Numbered from the stretch's first letter, positions 54,140 to 63,565 are shown. The stretch is DNA of 64,000 nucleotides from Saprospiraceae bacterium (GCA_016712145.1 JADJRO010000001.1:2604501-2668500), one strand, 5' to 3'. Numbers and translations: made by a program. The notes: a model not told the origin generated them from the letters alone.

Positions 54140-55186
54140 TTGTCATCTACCATTAAAAAAGTTTTGCAGCTAATTGTATTTCTAAGTGTTGGCTTAGGAA
54201 TCATGTATTTTTTATACCAAAAAAATCAAGAATCCTATTTAGTTTATTGTGAAGCAAACCAGATTTCTTTAACGGATTGCAGTTTATTAAATAAACTAAA
54301 ATCTGATTTTAGCACCTTAAATTATTTTTGGATTTGTTTGGTGTTTGTTGGATTTTTTATGACAAATTATTCGAGAACCAAGCGCTGGCAAATCCTTTTG
54401 AATACCATTGGACACGATGCCAAATTCAGAAATGCCTATCTGAGTATTAATATTGCTTATTTGGCCAATCTGGGATTGCCCCGAATCGGGGAGTTTGTTC
54501 GCGCAGTTATTTACGCCAAATATGAAAAACTGCCCTTTGACAAAGTGTTTGGTACCGTAGTATTGGATCGGATTGCTGATATGATTTCTTTTCTTGTGTT
54601 GGTCTTAGTAGCACTTGCATTGGATACTGCAAGCTTTCAAAATTTTTTTACAAACTATGCACAAGTACCAACTATAAATTTTAATGTTTATTATTTGATT
54701 TCGCTGGGGATCCTATTTGCAGCGATTTATTTTTTCAGAACCATCATAAGGAATTGGGTATTTGTAAAAAAGCTCATGCACATGCTGGCTGGAATTTGGG
54801 AAGGCATTGTTTCCATTCGAAATTTAAAAAACAGAAATTTATTTTTGTTACACACCATTCTGATTTGGTTTTGGTTTTATTTCATGTTTGTATTTGCCTG
54901 TAAAGCTTATGGCCCGACATCTGAATTAAGTCTTATTCAAATACTTGTGGTTTATGTATTTGGTAGTTTTGGTGTATTTATTCCATCTCCAGGAGGCATG
55001 GGAACCTATCATTTTATGGTTATCATTGGGCTTGGATTGTACGGATTGAATCAAGCAGATTCATTTTCTTTTGCAAACATTGCATTTGCATTCGGACAAT
55101 TTTTTGCTTTAATCATTTTTGGTTTTGTATCTTTAATTGCCATCAGTTGGTTTAATAAAACATCCGTTTCAAATGCGCAAACCTGA
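54140..55186 (+). CDS. YbhN/UPF0104-type membrane protein (LPG synthase TM region)
   Basis: 348 residues with about eight membrane helices. The family marks are FMTNYSRTKRWQILL, AYLSINIAYLANLGLPRIGEFVRA, GTVVLDRIADMISF and FIPSPGGMGTYHFMVIIGL, the YbhN-type pattern also found in the flippase half of MprF. The role may be lipid or polyprenol-linked flipping, not proven. The start is TTG at 54140; the next ATG at 54203 would delete half of helix 1. Six nt separate it from panD. Confidence 0.88.
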   Translation: MSSTIKKVLQLIVFLSVGLGIMYFLYQKNQESYLVYCEANQISLTDCSLLNKLKSDFSTLNYFWICLVFVGFFMTNYSRTKRWQILLNTIGHDAKFRNAYLSINIAYLANLGLPRIGEFVRAVIYAKYEKLPFDKVFGTVVLDRIADMISFLVLVLVALALDTASFQNFFTNYAQVPTINFNVYYLISLGILFAAIYFFRTIIRNWVFVKKLMHMLAGIWEGIVSIRNLKNRNLFLLHTILIWFWFYFMFVFACKAYGPTSELSLIQILVVYVFGSFGVFIPSPGGMGTYHFMVIIGLGLYGLNQADSFSFANIAFAFGQFFALIIFGFVSLIAISWFNKTSVSNAQT

Positions 55187-55658
55187 TTCTAAAATATTAC
55201 AAGACACTGCTGTTTTGGAATTAATTTCAAAATGGAGAAAAGAAGGATTGAAACTGGTATTTACGAATGGCTGCTTTGACATATTGCACGAAGGCCATGT
55301 ACGCTATTTGAATGAAGCAAGCAATTTAGGAGATCGGTTAATAGTAGGATTGAATGCAGATGCGTCGGTGAGCCGGTTAAAAGGACCTCAACGACCGATC
55401 AATCCTCAACAAAGCCGTGCATATGTACTGGCAGGATTGGAATGTGTCTCTGCTGTCATCGTTTTTGAAGAAGATACCCCTTTGCAATTAATTCAATTCA
55501 TTGTTCCCGATGTATTGGTGAAAGGAGGTGATTGGGATGTAAAGCAAATTGTTGGATCGGATTTTGTGATACAACAGGGTGGGCATGTATACTCATTGCC
55601 GTTTTACAATGGATTTTCAACAACTTCCATTGAAGAAAAAATTAAAAACCAATCCTAA
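55173..55658 (+). CDS. D-glycero-beta-D-manno-heptose 1-phosphate adenylyltransferase
   Basis: 161 residues, matching the C-terminal domain of HldE (RfaE2). The nucleotidyltransferase motif is FTNGCFDILHEGHVRYLNEA (HxGH), and VKGGDWDVKQIVGSDFV and GFSTTSIEEKIK complete the family. It activates heptose 1-phosphate with ATP in the pathway finished by HldD at 29.2 kb. The kinase and phosphatase steps are elsewhere. Start ATG 55173 overlaps the membrane-protein gene by 14 nt; the frame extends to 55137, but the RKPDSKILQ start fits the family. Confidence 0.93.
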   Translation: MRKPDSKILQDTAVLELISKWRKEGLKLVFTNGCFDILHEGHVRYLNEASNLGDRLIVGLNADASVSRLKGPQRPINPQQSRAYVLAGLECVSAVIVFEEDTPLQLIQFIVPDVLVKGGDWDVKQIVGSDFVIQQGGHVYSLPFYNGFSTTSIEEKIKNQS

Positions 55659-56443
55659 TGGCTGTACATGAACTAACCGAGTACTTAGAGAGCATCGCTC
55701 CAATCCAGTTGCAAGAAGCCTATGACAACAGTGGCTTGATTGTTGGAAACCCTGCAATGGAAATTAAAGGCGTACTGTGCTCATTGGATTGTACAGAAGC
55801 GGTGATTCAGGAAGCAATTGATTTAAAATGCAATGTAATTGTAAGTCATCATCCGATTTTATTTTATGGTCTTAAAAAAATTAATGGATCTCATTATGTT
55901 GAAAAGGCACTCATAAAAGCTATAAAAAATGACATTGCACTGTATGCCATCCATACCAACCTGGACAATGTATTGACCCATGGGGTGAATGAGAAAATTG
56001 CCCAGCGTATTGGCTTGAAAAATCTTGAAATACTTAAACCTAAAGACACTCAAACAATGATAGGAAGCGGTGTTTTGGGTGAATTTAAAAAGCCGGTAGC
56101 GAGTTATGATTTTTTAGACAGTCTGAAAGTGCGAATGCAGTGCCACACAATTCGCCACAGTGCAATTATAAAGCCAATGGTCCAGCGTATTGCAGTTTGT
56201 GGTGGTGCGGGCTCGTTTTTAATTCAGGAAGCTATTTCTAAGGGAGCGGACCTCTTTCTTACGGCTGATTTGAAATACCATGAATTTTTTGAATCCAATG
56301 ACCAGATCATTTTGGCCGATATCGGACATTTTGAAAGTGAGCAATTTACAATTGAACTTTTATACGGGCTAATTTCACAAAAATTCCGTAATTTTGCGAC
56401 CCATTGTACGAAAATTAATACAAATCCAATCCAATATTATTAA
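55658..56443 (+). CDS. Nif3-like dinuclear metal centre protein
   Basis: 261 residues. Metal-binding motifs are IVSHHPILFYGLKKI, HTNLDNVLTHGVN and ADIGHFESEQF. Many Bacteroidota versions are about 365 residues with an inserted PII-like domain; this one lacks it. The start shares one base with the preceding stop (TAATG), so translation is coupled. Biochemical function is unsettled, possibly GTP cyclohydrolase-related. Confidence 0.92.
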   Translation: MAVHELTEYLESIAPIQLQEAYDNSGLIVGNPAMEIKGVLCSLDCTEAVIQEAIDLKCNVIVSHHPILFYGLKKINGSHYVEKALIKAIKNDIALYAIHTNLDNVLTHGVNEKIAQRIGLKNLEILKPKDTQTMIGSGVLGEFKKPVASYDFLDSLKVRMQCHTIRHSAIIKPMVQRIAVCGGAGSFLIQEAISKGADLFLTADLKYHEFFESNDQIILADIGHFESEQFTIELLYGLISQKFRNFATHCTKINTNPIQYY

Positions 56444-56445
56444 TT

Positions 56446-57204
56446 ATGTCTAAAGCAACTGTACCGGCAACAATATCTATTGGCTTGAAATTGAAGCAGT
56501 TATATGAGCTTCAACAAATTGATTCTGAAATTGATCAGGTTCATATCGTTAAAGGTGAATTACCTGTGGCTGTAAGTGATTTGGAAGATGAAATCGCTGG
56601 GTTGACCACCCGGATCACCAAATTGGAGTCTTCTATTGTGGACATGGAGAAAGACCATGTCAACCATAAGACAAACATCAAACAATATGAAGAAAACATC
56701 AAAAAATATGAAAAGCAGCTGAACGGGGTTAAAAATAACCGTGAATATGATGCTTTGAATAAGGAAATTAACCTACAACGTCTTGAAATTCAACTTTCTG
56801 AGAAGAAAATTAAAGAAATGGTAGAGCAAATAAAATTAAAACAAGCTTCTTTAGAAGGAGTTAAAGAACGTTTTGTAGGAAAGCAGAAGGAAGTGGAAGA
56901 AAAACGGGAGGAACTCGGTAAAATCATTGAAAAAACTGAAAAAGAGGAAGCTACCCTGAGTAAGAAATCTGAAAAATTCAGAAAAGTCATAGAATCTCGT
57001 TTGTTGATTGCCTATAACAACATTCGGAAAAGATACCGCAATGGTTTGGCAGTGGTACCCATTAAAAGAAATGCCTGTGGTGGATGTTTTAACCAAGTGC
57101 CACCTCAAGTTCAACTCGAAATTGGCCTGCGTAAGAAAATCATTGCCTGCGAACATTGTGGACGCGTTTTGGTCGATGACCAGATCATGGAAGTTGAAGG
57201 CTAG
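56446..57204 (+). CDS. Zinc-ribbon coiled-coil protein
   Basis: 252 residues: a long central coiled coil (about residues 40-190) and a C-terminal C4 zinc ribbon (CGGCFNQVPPQVQLEIGLRKKIIACEHCGRVL). It matches the CT398/zf-RING_7 type, which sits beside nif3 in many genomes. Molecular role unknown; regulatory or nucleic-acid binding is usually proposed. It starts 2 nt after the nif3-like gene. Confidence 0.88.
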   Translation: MSKATVPATISIGLKLKQLYELQQIDSEIDQVHIVKGELPVAVSDLEDEIAGLTTRITKLESSIVDMEKDHVNHKTNIKQYEENIKKYEKQLNGVKNNREYDALNKEINLQRLEIQLSEKKIKEMVEQIKLKQASLEGVKERFVGKQKEVEEKREELGKIIEKTEKEEATLSKKSEKFRKVIESRLLIAYNNIRKRYRNGLAVVPIKRNACGGCFNQVPPQVQLEIGLRKKIIACEHCGRVLVDDQIMEVEG

Positions 57205-57222
57205 GAATTTTCATAAGGTATT

Positions 57223-58713
57223 ATGAACCTGAGCAGCATCTGCCGGTTTGCCTTAAGTTACTTTTTATTATTTATTGGATCGCTTTCAGTTCATTCACAA
57301 GCCTATTGTGTATTTAGTCCTAAGGTAAAATCCATTTACCGTCAAATTATTTCATTAGAACTTTCAAAAGCAAAAATGCATTTAGATGCAAGTTCAGACA
57401 GTTTAGCGAACAATGCGTATTTATTACTTCGCAGCAGTTTACGTTTTTATCGCTTTTTTATTTTGGAAGAATGGATTGATTCCAAAACATTGAATCTGCA
57501 ACGGGATCAATTTATTGAATCAGTAAAGAAATCAGAATTGCCAATTCAGTGGCGACGATTTTTAGAATCCGAACTCTTATTGCACAGCGCAATGATGTCG
57601 TTTAAATCAGGCGAACAATTTTCAGGGTTTAAAGATTTTTATAGTGCATCCTCGCTCTTGGAAAAAAATATCCAAGAATTTCCTGATTTTATTTACAGTT
57701 ATAAATCTTTAGGAATTCTGCATGCTCTATTAGCAGGAATTCCAGATACCTACAAGTGGGCGGCCCGATTGATCGGACTGAAAGGACAAATCGTACAGGG
57801 TAAACAAGAATTAGAGAAATTTATTAAATATGCAGAGCAGACCCAAGATCTTTTTTTAGAAGAATCCTATGCAGCGTTGGCATTTATCACGGCCTATCTG
57901 GAAAACAAACCAGAAATCGCCTATGCGTATTGGGTTAAGAAAATGGGATATGCAGATCCCAATCCCTTATATGCTTATGTACAATCCAGATTAGCCATTC
58001 GATGTGGTTATACAGATGCTGCAATTAATATTTTGCAATCCTTACCAATTTATGAACGCGATCAATTTCCTTATTTGCATTATCTACTTGGTTTATGTAA
58101 ATTGAATAAACTTGACTTTAGTGCAGAAGCAAGTTTTTATCAATACCTACAAGTTTATAAGGGACAAAATCATCTTAAAGAAAGTTATCAAAAGTTGGCA
58201 TGGTGTTCACGCATGCGGGGAAATATTGGAATGTACCGATTGCACATTACAAAATGTTTGAACCGAGGAAATGTACAATTAGATGAAGATAAGCAAGCCT
58301 ATTTTGAAGCAAAATCTGGAGTGATCCCCGATTCCATTTTATTGAGAGCCCGATTGCTAACAGATGGTAATTTTCCTGATAAAGCCTTAGAGGTTTTGGC
58401 TCCTTTTAAAAATACCTATTATCAAAACGTTCAATTAAAATTGGAATATGCCTACCGCCTCGGTAGAATTTTTCAGCTGCAACAAAACTTTAAAGAAGCA
58501 ATCCATCAATTTGAAGATGTATTGCAATTTGATCCAAGCAATACATTTTACATGAGTTGCAATGCGTTATTGCAAATAGGAATCATTTATGAGAATCAAG
58601 GTAAAAAACAAGAGGCCATTCAATATTATCAAAAAGCATTAGGGACACAACCGGATCAATACCAACGATCCATCCACCAAAAAGCCAAAGCAGGATTGTC
58701 ACGTTTAAATTAA
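57223..58713 (+). CDS. Secreted TPR-repeat protein
   Basis: 496 residues with a signal peptide (ICRFALSYFLLFIGSLSVHSQ) and a helical body of tetratricopeptide-like repeats, clearest at the C-terminus (YRLGRIFQLQQNFKEAIHQFEDVLQFDPSN, QIGIIYENQGKKQEAIQYYQKALGTQP). Likely periplasmic or outer-membrane-associated scaffold. It is the last gene of the panC-TPR cluster, 18 nt after the zinc-ribbon gene. Confidence 0.85.
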   Translation: MNLSSICRFALSYFLLFIGSLSVHSQAYCVFSPKVKSIYRQIISLELSKAKMHLDASSDSLANNAYLLLRSSLRFYRFFILEEWIDSKTLNLQRDQFIESVKKSELPIQWRRFLESELLLHSAMMSFKSGEQFSGFKDFYSASSLLEKNIQEFPDFIYSYKSLGILHALLAGIPDTYKWAARLIGLKGQIVQGKQELEKFIKYAEQTQDLFLEESYAALAFITAYLENKPEIAYAYWVKKMGYADPNPLYAYVQSRLAIRCGYTDAAINILQSLPIYERDQFPYLHYLLGLCKLNKLDFSAEASFYQYLQVYKGQNHLKESYQKLAWCSRMRGNIGMYRLHITKCLNRGNVQLDEDKQAYFEAKSGVIPDSILLRARLLTDGNFPDKALEVLAPFKNTYYQNVQLKLEYAYRLGRIFQLQQNFKEAIHQFEDVLQFDPSNTFYMSCNALLQIGIIYENQGKKQEAIQYYQKALGTQPDQYQRSIHQKAKAGLSRLN

Positions 58714-58733
58714 AGAAAATTCACAAAAACCCC

Positions 58734-58741
58734 TATTTTTG
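58734..58741 (+). promoter_or_regulatory. -7 box upstream of tRNA-Met
   Basis: TATTTTTG matches TAnnTTTG, about 96 nt before the mature tRNA start, so the precursor would carry a leader. Confidence 0.35.
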
Positions 58742-58837
58742 CAACCCGTTTTGTAGCAAATGTTTTACAAAGGACTGATTATTACAGGTTTATAAAGCGT
58801 TTAACCCTATAAAAGGCTTAGACGTATCCGAATTGAT

Positions 58838-58911
58838 GGCGTGGTAGCTCAGCTGGTTAGAGCGTGTGATTCATAATCACAAGGTCGGGAGTTCAACCCT
58901 CCCCCACGCTA
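58838..58911 (+). tRNA. tRNA-Met (anticodon CAT)
   Basis: 74 nt without CCA. Acceptor GGCGTGG/CCACGCT pairs with one G-U at position 1-72. The D arm is GCTC...GAGC, and the anticodon arm TGTGA-TTCATAA-TCACA gives CAT. The T arm is GGGAG-TTCAACC-CTCCC. The first base pair and the lack of three G-C pairs in the anticodon stem exclude an initiator tRNA. An Ile2 (lysidine) identity is not fully excluded. Confidence 0.95.
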
Positions 58912-58931
58912 CTCATTCAATTACGAATTTT

Positions 58932-58979
58932 CAATTACGAATTACGAATGCCTAATTAATCATTCGTAATTCGTAATTG
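58932..58979. repeat. 19-bp perfect inverted repeat of ATTACGAAT words
   Basis: CAATTACGAATTACGAATG (58932-58950) and its exact complement (58961-58979) face each other over a 10-nt spacer. The right arm encodes the last seven residues (QLRITND) of the aminotransferase on the minus strand, and the gene's stop codon lies in the spacer. No T-run flanks it. Confidence 0.9.
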
Positions 58980-60116
58980 GTTTGCTGCCTTATCAATGGT
59001 ATCATTAGTTTTAGCAAAACAGAATCGGAGTAATTTTGGATCAAAGCCATCATGATAAAAAGGAGAGAGTGGAATGGCAGCTACCTTATATTTTTCAACG
59101 AGTTCCATAGCATATTCACGGTCGCTCAGATTGCTCAGGTGTTTGAAATCGGCCAATGCAAAATAAGAACCTTCACAGGAAAGCCAATTGAATGGAAGCA
59201 CTTTCATTTTTTGGAAAAAGTAATCTCGTTTTTCTTGGTAAAATGCAGGAAGCGAATTAAAAAATGTGGATTGAGTTTCCATAAATTTTGCGATCGCATA
59301 TTGGGCTGGTGTATTGACTGAAAAAACGGTGAATTGATGGAGTTTTCGAATTTCATCGGTGATTTTGGGATTGGCTATGGTATAGCCTACTTTCCAACCG
59401 GTATTGTGTAACGTTTTACCCATTGAAAAAACAATGACCGAACGATCCATTAATTCTGGATACAACAAAGCACTTTGATGTTTAAGTTGGTCGAATATCA
59501 ACAGATCATACACTTCATCCCATATAATTAAAGTATTTAAATCTTTGGTGAGATGATGAATGCGTGTAATGTCTTCCGCTGTTAAAATCCGACCGGCAGG
59601 ATTGTGCGGATTATTAATCAGAATAATTTTTATTTTTTCCTTTTTCAAAATGGTTTCCAATTCATCCCAGGGAATTTTAAAATCAGGTAATTCCAAACGC
59701 AAATAAACAGGAATGCCACCATTGACCAAAACAGAAGGACCGTACGAATCATAAGCTGGTTCGAATATAAGTGCCTTTTCTCCCGGTTGGATGATACTCG
59801 AAATGATCGTGTAGATTGCTTGAGTTGCACCTGCTGTTACCGTGATTTCTGTATCCGGGTTTGCATTAAATTGATAATCACGTTGAATTCGTTGAGCAAT
59901 TTGATTTCGCAACAAATCCAATCCGGGCATTGCTGCATATTGGTTGTATCCATTGCTTACTGCTTCGTTAAGAAATTCAAATAATTCCGATGGTGGACTA
60001 AAATTGGGAAATCCTTGAGCTAAATTAATTGCCTGATTGCGAATAGCAGCTGCAGTCATTTGCGCAAAAATAGAAACGCCAGACAGCGGCAATTTACTTT
60101 CGTTGGTGAAGGGCAT
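58956..60116 (-). CDS. Methionine/kynurenine-type aminotransferase (class I/II)
   Basis: 386 residues. PLP-lysine motif SMGKTLHNTGWKVGY, opening INLAQGFPNFSPPSELFEFL and NNPHNPAGRIL mark the YbdL-like methionine:2-oxo-acid transaminase or kynurenine aminotransferase branch. The C-terminal residues QLRITND are encoded by an inverted repeat and are probably foreign to the family. It lies 15 nt after the pterin-dehydratase gene and shares its operon. Confidence 0.88.
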   Translation of the reverse strand: MPFTNESKLPLSGVSIFAQMTAAAIRNQAINLAQGFPNFSPPSELFEFLNEAVSNGYNQYAAMPGLDLLRNQIAQRIQRDYQFNANPDTEITVTAGATQAIYTIISSIIQPGEKALIFEPAYDSYGPSVLVNGGIPVYLRLELPDFKIPWDELETILKKEKIKIILINNPHNPAGRILTAEDITRIHHLTKDLNTLIIWDEVYDLLIFDQLKHQSALLYPELMDRSVIVFSMGKTLHNTGWKVGYTIANPKITDEIRKLHQFTVFSVNTPAQYAIAKFMETQSTFFNSLPAFYQEKRDYFFQKMKVLPFNWLSCEGSYFALADFKHLSNLSDREYAMELVEKYKVAAIPLSPFYHDGFDPKLLRFCFAKTNDTIDKAANQLRITND

Positions 60117-60131
60117 GCTTAAGAAATCAAA

Positions 60132-60377
60132 TTACTTTGTATATTTTTTATAAATTCGATCTATTTCACCGGCCATTCGATGATCTTTTTCGGTAATGGT
60201 ATCTCCTTCATCGTGTGTTGTCAACGTGATATCAACAATATTCCAGGAATTGGTCCATATTGGATGGTGATTTAATTTTTCAGCTTGAAATGCTACTTCT
60301 GTCATAAAGGCAAATGCTTCACCAAAATCTCTGAATTCTAATCGTGCTTCCAGTTTGTTGTTGTGTTCATGCCACAT
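60132..60377 (-). CDS. 4a-hydroxytetrahydrobiopterin dehydratase (PCD/DCoH)
   Basis: 81 residues, a little shorter than usual. The active-site signature EKLNHHPIWTNSWNIVDITLTTHD is present, with the two histidines before Pro. It recycles pterin cofactor for aromatic amino-acid hydroxylases. No hydroxylase gene is nearby. It is the middle gene of a three-gene operon with the M42 peptidase and the aminotransferase. Confidence 0.88.
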   Translation of the reverse strand: MWHEHNNKLEARLEFRDFGEAFAFMTEVAFQAEKLNHHPIWTNSWNIVDITLTTHDEGDTITEKDHRMAGEIDRIYKKYTK

Positions 60378-60403
60378 AATTTTCTATTTAATTTTTCGTT
60401 TGT

Positions 60404-61447
60404 TTAAAAATTGAAATTAAAACTTGTTAAATTCCGAATGGCTGAATTCAACAAATTTAAAGCAGCATACACATCCTCTTCATGAACCATTTCGATGGCT
60501 TGATGAATGTGCCTGGTTGGTATTGATATTGCACCTGCAATGCAACCATTTCCGGAAGTTTGTACAGCAGCTGTATCTGTTCCACCTCCAGTCAATAATT
60601 CGGCCTGCCATTTAATATCTGATTTATAAGCACAGTCTTTTAAAAAATTAACCATGCGAATATCTGGAATCACACTGCTGTCAAATAACTTAATAGCTAC
60701 GCCATGACCTAGTTTTGTTACCATTTCATGTGGTTGAGCACCGGGCACATCAAAGGCTATGGTTGTATCTACATTTATTGCATAATCTGGTGCGATGCGA
60801 TGTGCTGCTGATTTTGCACCACGCAATCCGAGTTCTTCTTGAACGGTAAAGACAAAATACAAATCCGTTTCTGGTATTGTTTTTTCCTGACTGTGCAAAC
60901 ATTCAACCAAGGTGTAAACAGAAATTCGGTTGTCTAATGATTTTGAATTAATGCACTTACCCATTTGAATTAATTCGCGTTCGCGTGTGATCGGATCTCC
61001 AACGGAAATTAAAGATTGTAGTACTGATTTTTCCAAACCGGTATCTATAAAATAATCTTTTAATAAAGGGGCCTTGGAACGTTCATCCGGTGTCATTAAA
61101 TGTATGGGTTTTGATCCCATGACTCCAATAACATCTTGTTTCCCATGTATGATTACTCGTTGAGCTGTCAATGTTTTTGGATCAAATCCACCCAAAGGCA
61201 GAAAGCGGATAAAGCCTTCCTCATCGATGTGTTGGACAATGAAGCCAATTTCGTCCATATGTGCTGAAATCATCAGTTTATGGTCGGTTCGTCCTTTTTT
61301 AAAAGCAATTAAATTACCCATTGGATCGATTTGCAAATCATCACAATAGTTAACCAAGCGATCTTTTAAAAAACTGCGAATGGCATGTTCAAAACCCGGA
61401 GCACCCGGATAAGAACAAATTTGCTTTAATAAATTAATATCCACCAT
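60404..61447 (-). CDS. M42 family metallopeptidase
   Basis: 347 residues. Metal ligands are visible: ISAHMDEIGF (His, Asp), SLDNRISVYTLVE (Asp), VQEELGLRGA (catalytic Glu pair), INVDTTIAFD (Asp) and PTRHIHQ (His). The enzyme is a self-assembling dodecameric aminopeptidase of the PepA/TET type. It is the first gene of the minus-strand operon, divergent from the flippase gene. Confidence 0.93.
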   Translation of the reverse strand: MVDINLLKQICSYPGAPGFEHAIRSFLKDRLVNYCDDLQIDPMGNLIAFKKGRTDHKLMISAHMDEIGFIVQHIDEEGFIRFLPLGGFDPKTLTAQRVIIHGKQDVIGVMGSKPIHLMTPDERSKAPLLKDYFIDTGLEKSVLQSLISVGDPITRERELIQMGKCINSKSLDNRISVYTLVECLHSQEKTIPETDLYFVFTVQEELGLRGAKSAAHRIAPDYAINVDTTIAFDVPGAQPHEMVTKLGHGVAIKLFDSSVIPDIRMVNFLKDCAYKSDIKWQAELLTGGGTDTAAVQTSGNGCIAGAISIPTRHIHQAIEMVHEEDVYAALNLLNSAIRNLTSFNFNF

Positions 61448-61544
61448 AACATTCTCCGAAATGTAAAAATAAAGGATCTGAGCTAAAACAATAAATATGC
61501 CTTTTCGTACTATGTATTCGATTGATTTTTATGACCTTTGTATT

Positions 61545-63011
61545 ATGACAAGTTTGAGATCTCTGGCAAAGGAAACACTTATCTATGGAATGAGTTATTC
61601 ATTGGGAAGATTGATTAATTTTTTATTGGTCACAAATTTCCTTACCAGCGTTTTTTCTGATAATCGTGCATACTTTTCAATTTATACAGAGATCTATTTT
61701 TTTATTGCCTTGTTTCTTGGAATTTTAGGTTTACGAATGGAAACTACTTTTTTCCGATTTGTATCAGATGAAGATTCAAAGACAAAGATTTATCCATTAG
61801 CCAGTCAGGTTGTTTTTATTGCTTGTATTATTTTTATAGCAGGTGTTTATCTTTTTATTGAACCTATAGAAACATTATTGAATTATCCTGATTTGCGAAT
61901 GCATATCTATTTGGCAGCATGGATTTGTGTTTTAGATGTTATCAGTGCACTTCCCTTTTCGAAAATTCGCTATCAAAAACAAGCGCAACGATATGCTTGG
62001 ATTAAATTATCCAGCATTTTATTAAATGTTATTTTAGTCATTGGCATGGTTAGCTATTTTGCCGGAAGTCCGGCAGAACAATTAAAATATGTGTTGCTGG
62101 CTAACCTCATTGCTTCGATGATCAGTTTTGTCTTTTTGATTCCAGAAATCAGGGAAAGTTTTCAGAAAGCAGATTGGACAATGGCTAAGCAAGTAATGCG
62201 CTATGCAAGTCCATTAGTCATTGTGAGTTTTTCATTTATTATTATCCAATACGGTGCAACCAGTTTGTTAAAGTATTTTTTGCCGGGAAGTATTCTGGAA
62301 AATCTGGACAAGAGCAGTACGTACAATGCAGCTGCGAGACTGGCGGTTATTATGAATTTATTTGTCACTGCATTTAATTATGCAGCGGAGCCATTTTTTT
62401 TCAGGCACAAACATGCTGAGCATTCCAGAACAGATTTCGCTCGTTTGTCCTTGTATTTTGTCATCAGTTGCAGTTTTGTGTATTTGTTTACTGTATTATA
62501 CCGCGATCTGTTTGCATACTTGCTCGATAAGAATTTTCGGGGCGAATTATTTTTAATTAATATTTTATTACTTGCCAACATATTTGCAGGGATTTATTCT
62601 AATTTTTCAAGTTGGTATAAATTGGCAGATAAAAATTATCTGGCTGCCTGGATTAGTTTTTCAGGAATGCTTTTAATGATCTTATTAAACATTATTTTAA
62701 TCCCTTATTTAGGCAATGCTTCGGCAGCATATGCAAATCTTGCTTGCTATTTATTTATTTGTGCAATGTCGTATTATCAGGGACAAAAGTATTTTCCGAT
62801 ACCGTATAAATTATGGAGGATGAGTAGTTACCTCATCGTTTGTGTTTTAATCAGTATAGCAATCCCAAAGGTCTATGCACTGATGGATTTGAGTTTCTGG
62901 TTTAGGCAATTCGGTTCGCTGGTTATTTTAATGTTGTTTGTAGGAGTAGTTTATACTTTGGAATTTAATGGAATTAATAAATTAAAGGGCCAACAATCCA
63001 GGGACTGGTAA
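61545..63011 (+). CDS. Polysaccharide flippase (Wzx/MATE-like)
   Basis: About 488 residues with 12-14 membrane helices and the polysaccharide-synthesis N-terminus ETLIYGMSYSLGRLINFLLVTNFLTSVFS. It should move lipid-linked oligosaccharide across the inner membrane. I prefer ATG 61545 (MTSLRSLAKETLIYG); an ATG at 61497 would add 16 residues that do not look like the family start. No glycosyltransferase cluster is adjacent in the window. Confidence 0.85.
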   Translation: MTSLRSLAKETLIYGMSYSLGRLINFLLVTNFLTSVFSDNRAYFSIYTEIYFFIALFLGILGLRMETTFFRFVSDEDSKTKIYPLASQVVFIACIIFIAGVYLFIEPIETLLNYPDLRMHIYLAAWICVLDVISALPFSKIRYQKQAQRYAWIKLSSILLNVILVIGMVSYFAGSPAEQLKYVLLANLIASMISFVFLIPEIRESFQKADWTMAKQVMRYASPLVIVSFSFIIIQYGATSLLKYFLPGSILENLDKSSTYNAAARLAVIMNLFVTAFNYAAEPFFFRHKHAEHSRTDFARLSLYFVISCSFVYLFTVLYRDLFAYLLDKNFRGELFLINILLLANIFAGIYSNFSSWYKLADKNYLAAWISFSGMLLMILLNIILIPYLGNASAAYANLACYLFICAMSYYQGQKYFPIPYKLWRMSSYLIVCVLISIAIPKVYALMDLSFWFRQFGSLVILMLFVGVVYTLEFNGINKLKGQQSRDW

Positions 63012-63068
63012 ACTATTTGGAATTTAATTCATTTTATTTTAAATCTTGAAATGCTAGGAAAAACTCAA

Positions 63069-63560
63069 TTAAAGTTTTTCATATGCAAGCCTTAAGTTCT
63101 GATAATATTTTTTAATTCTAGGAGACAACAACACTAAAATCCAGAAAGCAGGAATCAGAATAGTCCAAACCGGTTGACCTTCATTTTTCATAAGATATGG
63201 GTTTCCAAAATCTTCACCATTCCATGCCACAAAATCATAAATTTTAAATGCTGTATAAATGAGAAGAAATATAACTAAAGTATAGTTGGATCTTAGATTT
63301 GGATGTAGAAAGCTTTTTCCTGCCATACTTTCAGCTATAAAACTACAAGTCAATAAATACGGAATAAATATATTATTTCCAACAATTGGTTTTAAAGACT
63401 CACTAAGTATACTGTTAAAAAATAAGATAACAATCAAGTATGTGAGTACAGTTATTATTGAAAAAGCAAAGAATACTTTCAATTCCATTGGTGCAATGGA
63501 AAAATAATACCGGAGGCGCTGCCAGTATGTGGAGTAATTTAGGTCAATTGGATTGTTCAT
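63069..63560 (-). CDS. Small membrane protein, unknown
   Basis: 163 residues with four predicted helices (about residues 28-48, 63-80, 93-108, 130-145) and a charged C-terminus (PRIKKYYQNLRLAYEKL). No motif is recognised. A minus-strand TATTTTTG box 5 nt upstream supports it being a real gene. Confidence 0.6.
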   Translation of the reverse strand: MNNPIDLNYSTYWQRLRYYFSIAPMELKVFFAFSIITVLTYLIVILFFNSILSESLKPIVGNNIFIPYLLTCSFIAESMAGKSFLHPNLRSNYTLVIFLLIYTAFKIYDFVAWNGEDFGNPYLMKNEGQPVWTILIPAFWILVLLSPRIKKYYQNLRLAYEKL

Positions 63561-63565
63561 GCTAG

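Noticed and set aside
58838..58911. Initiator tRNA-fMet
   Set aside because: Position 1 is G paired with U72, and the anticodon stem lacks the three G-C pairs of initiators.
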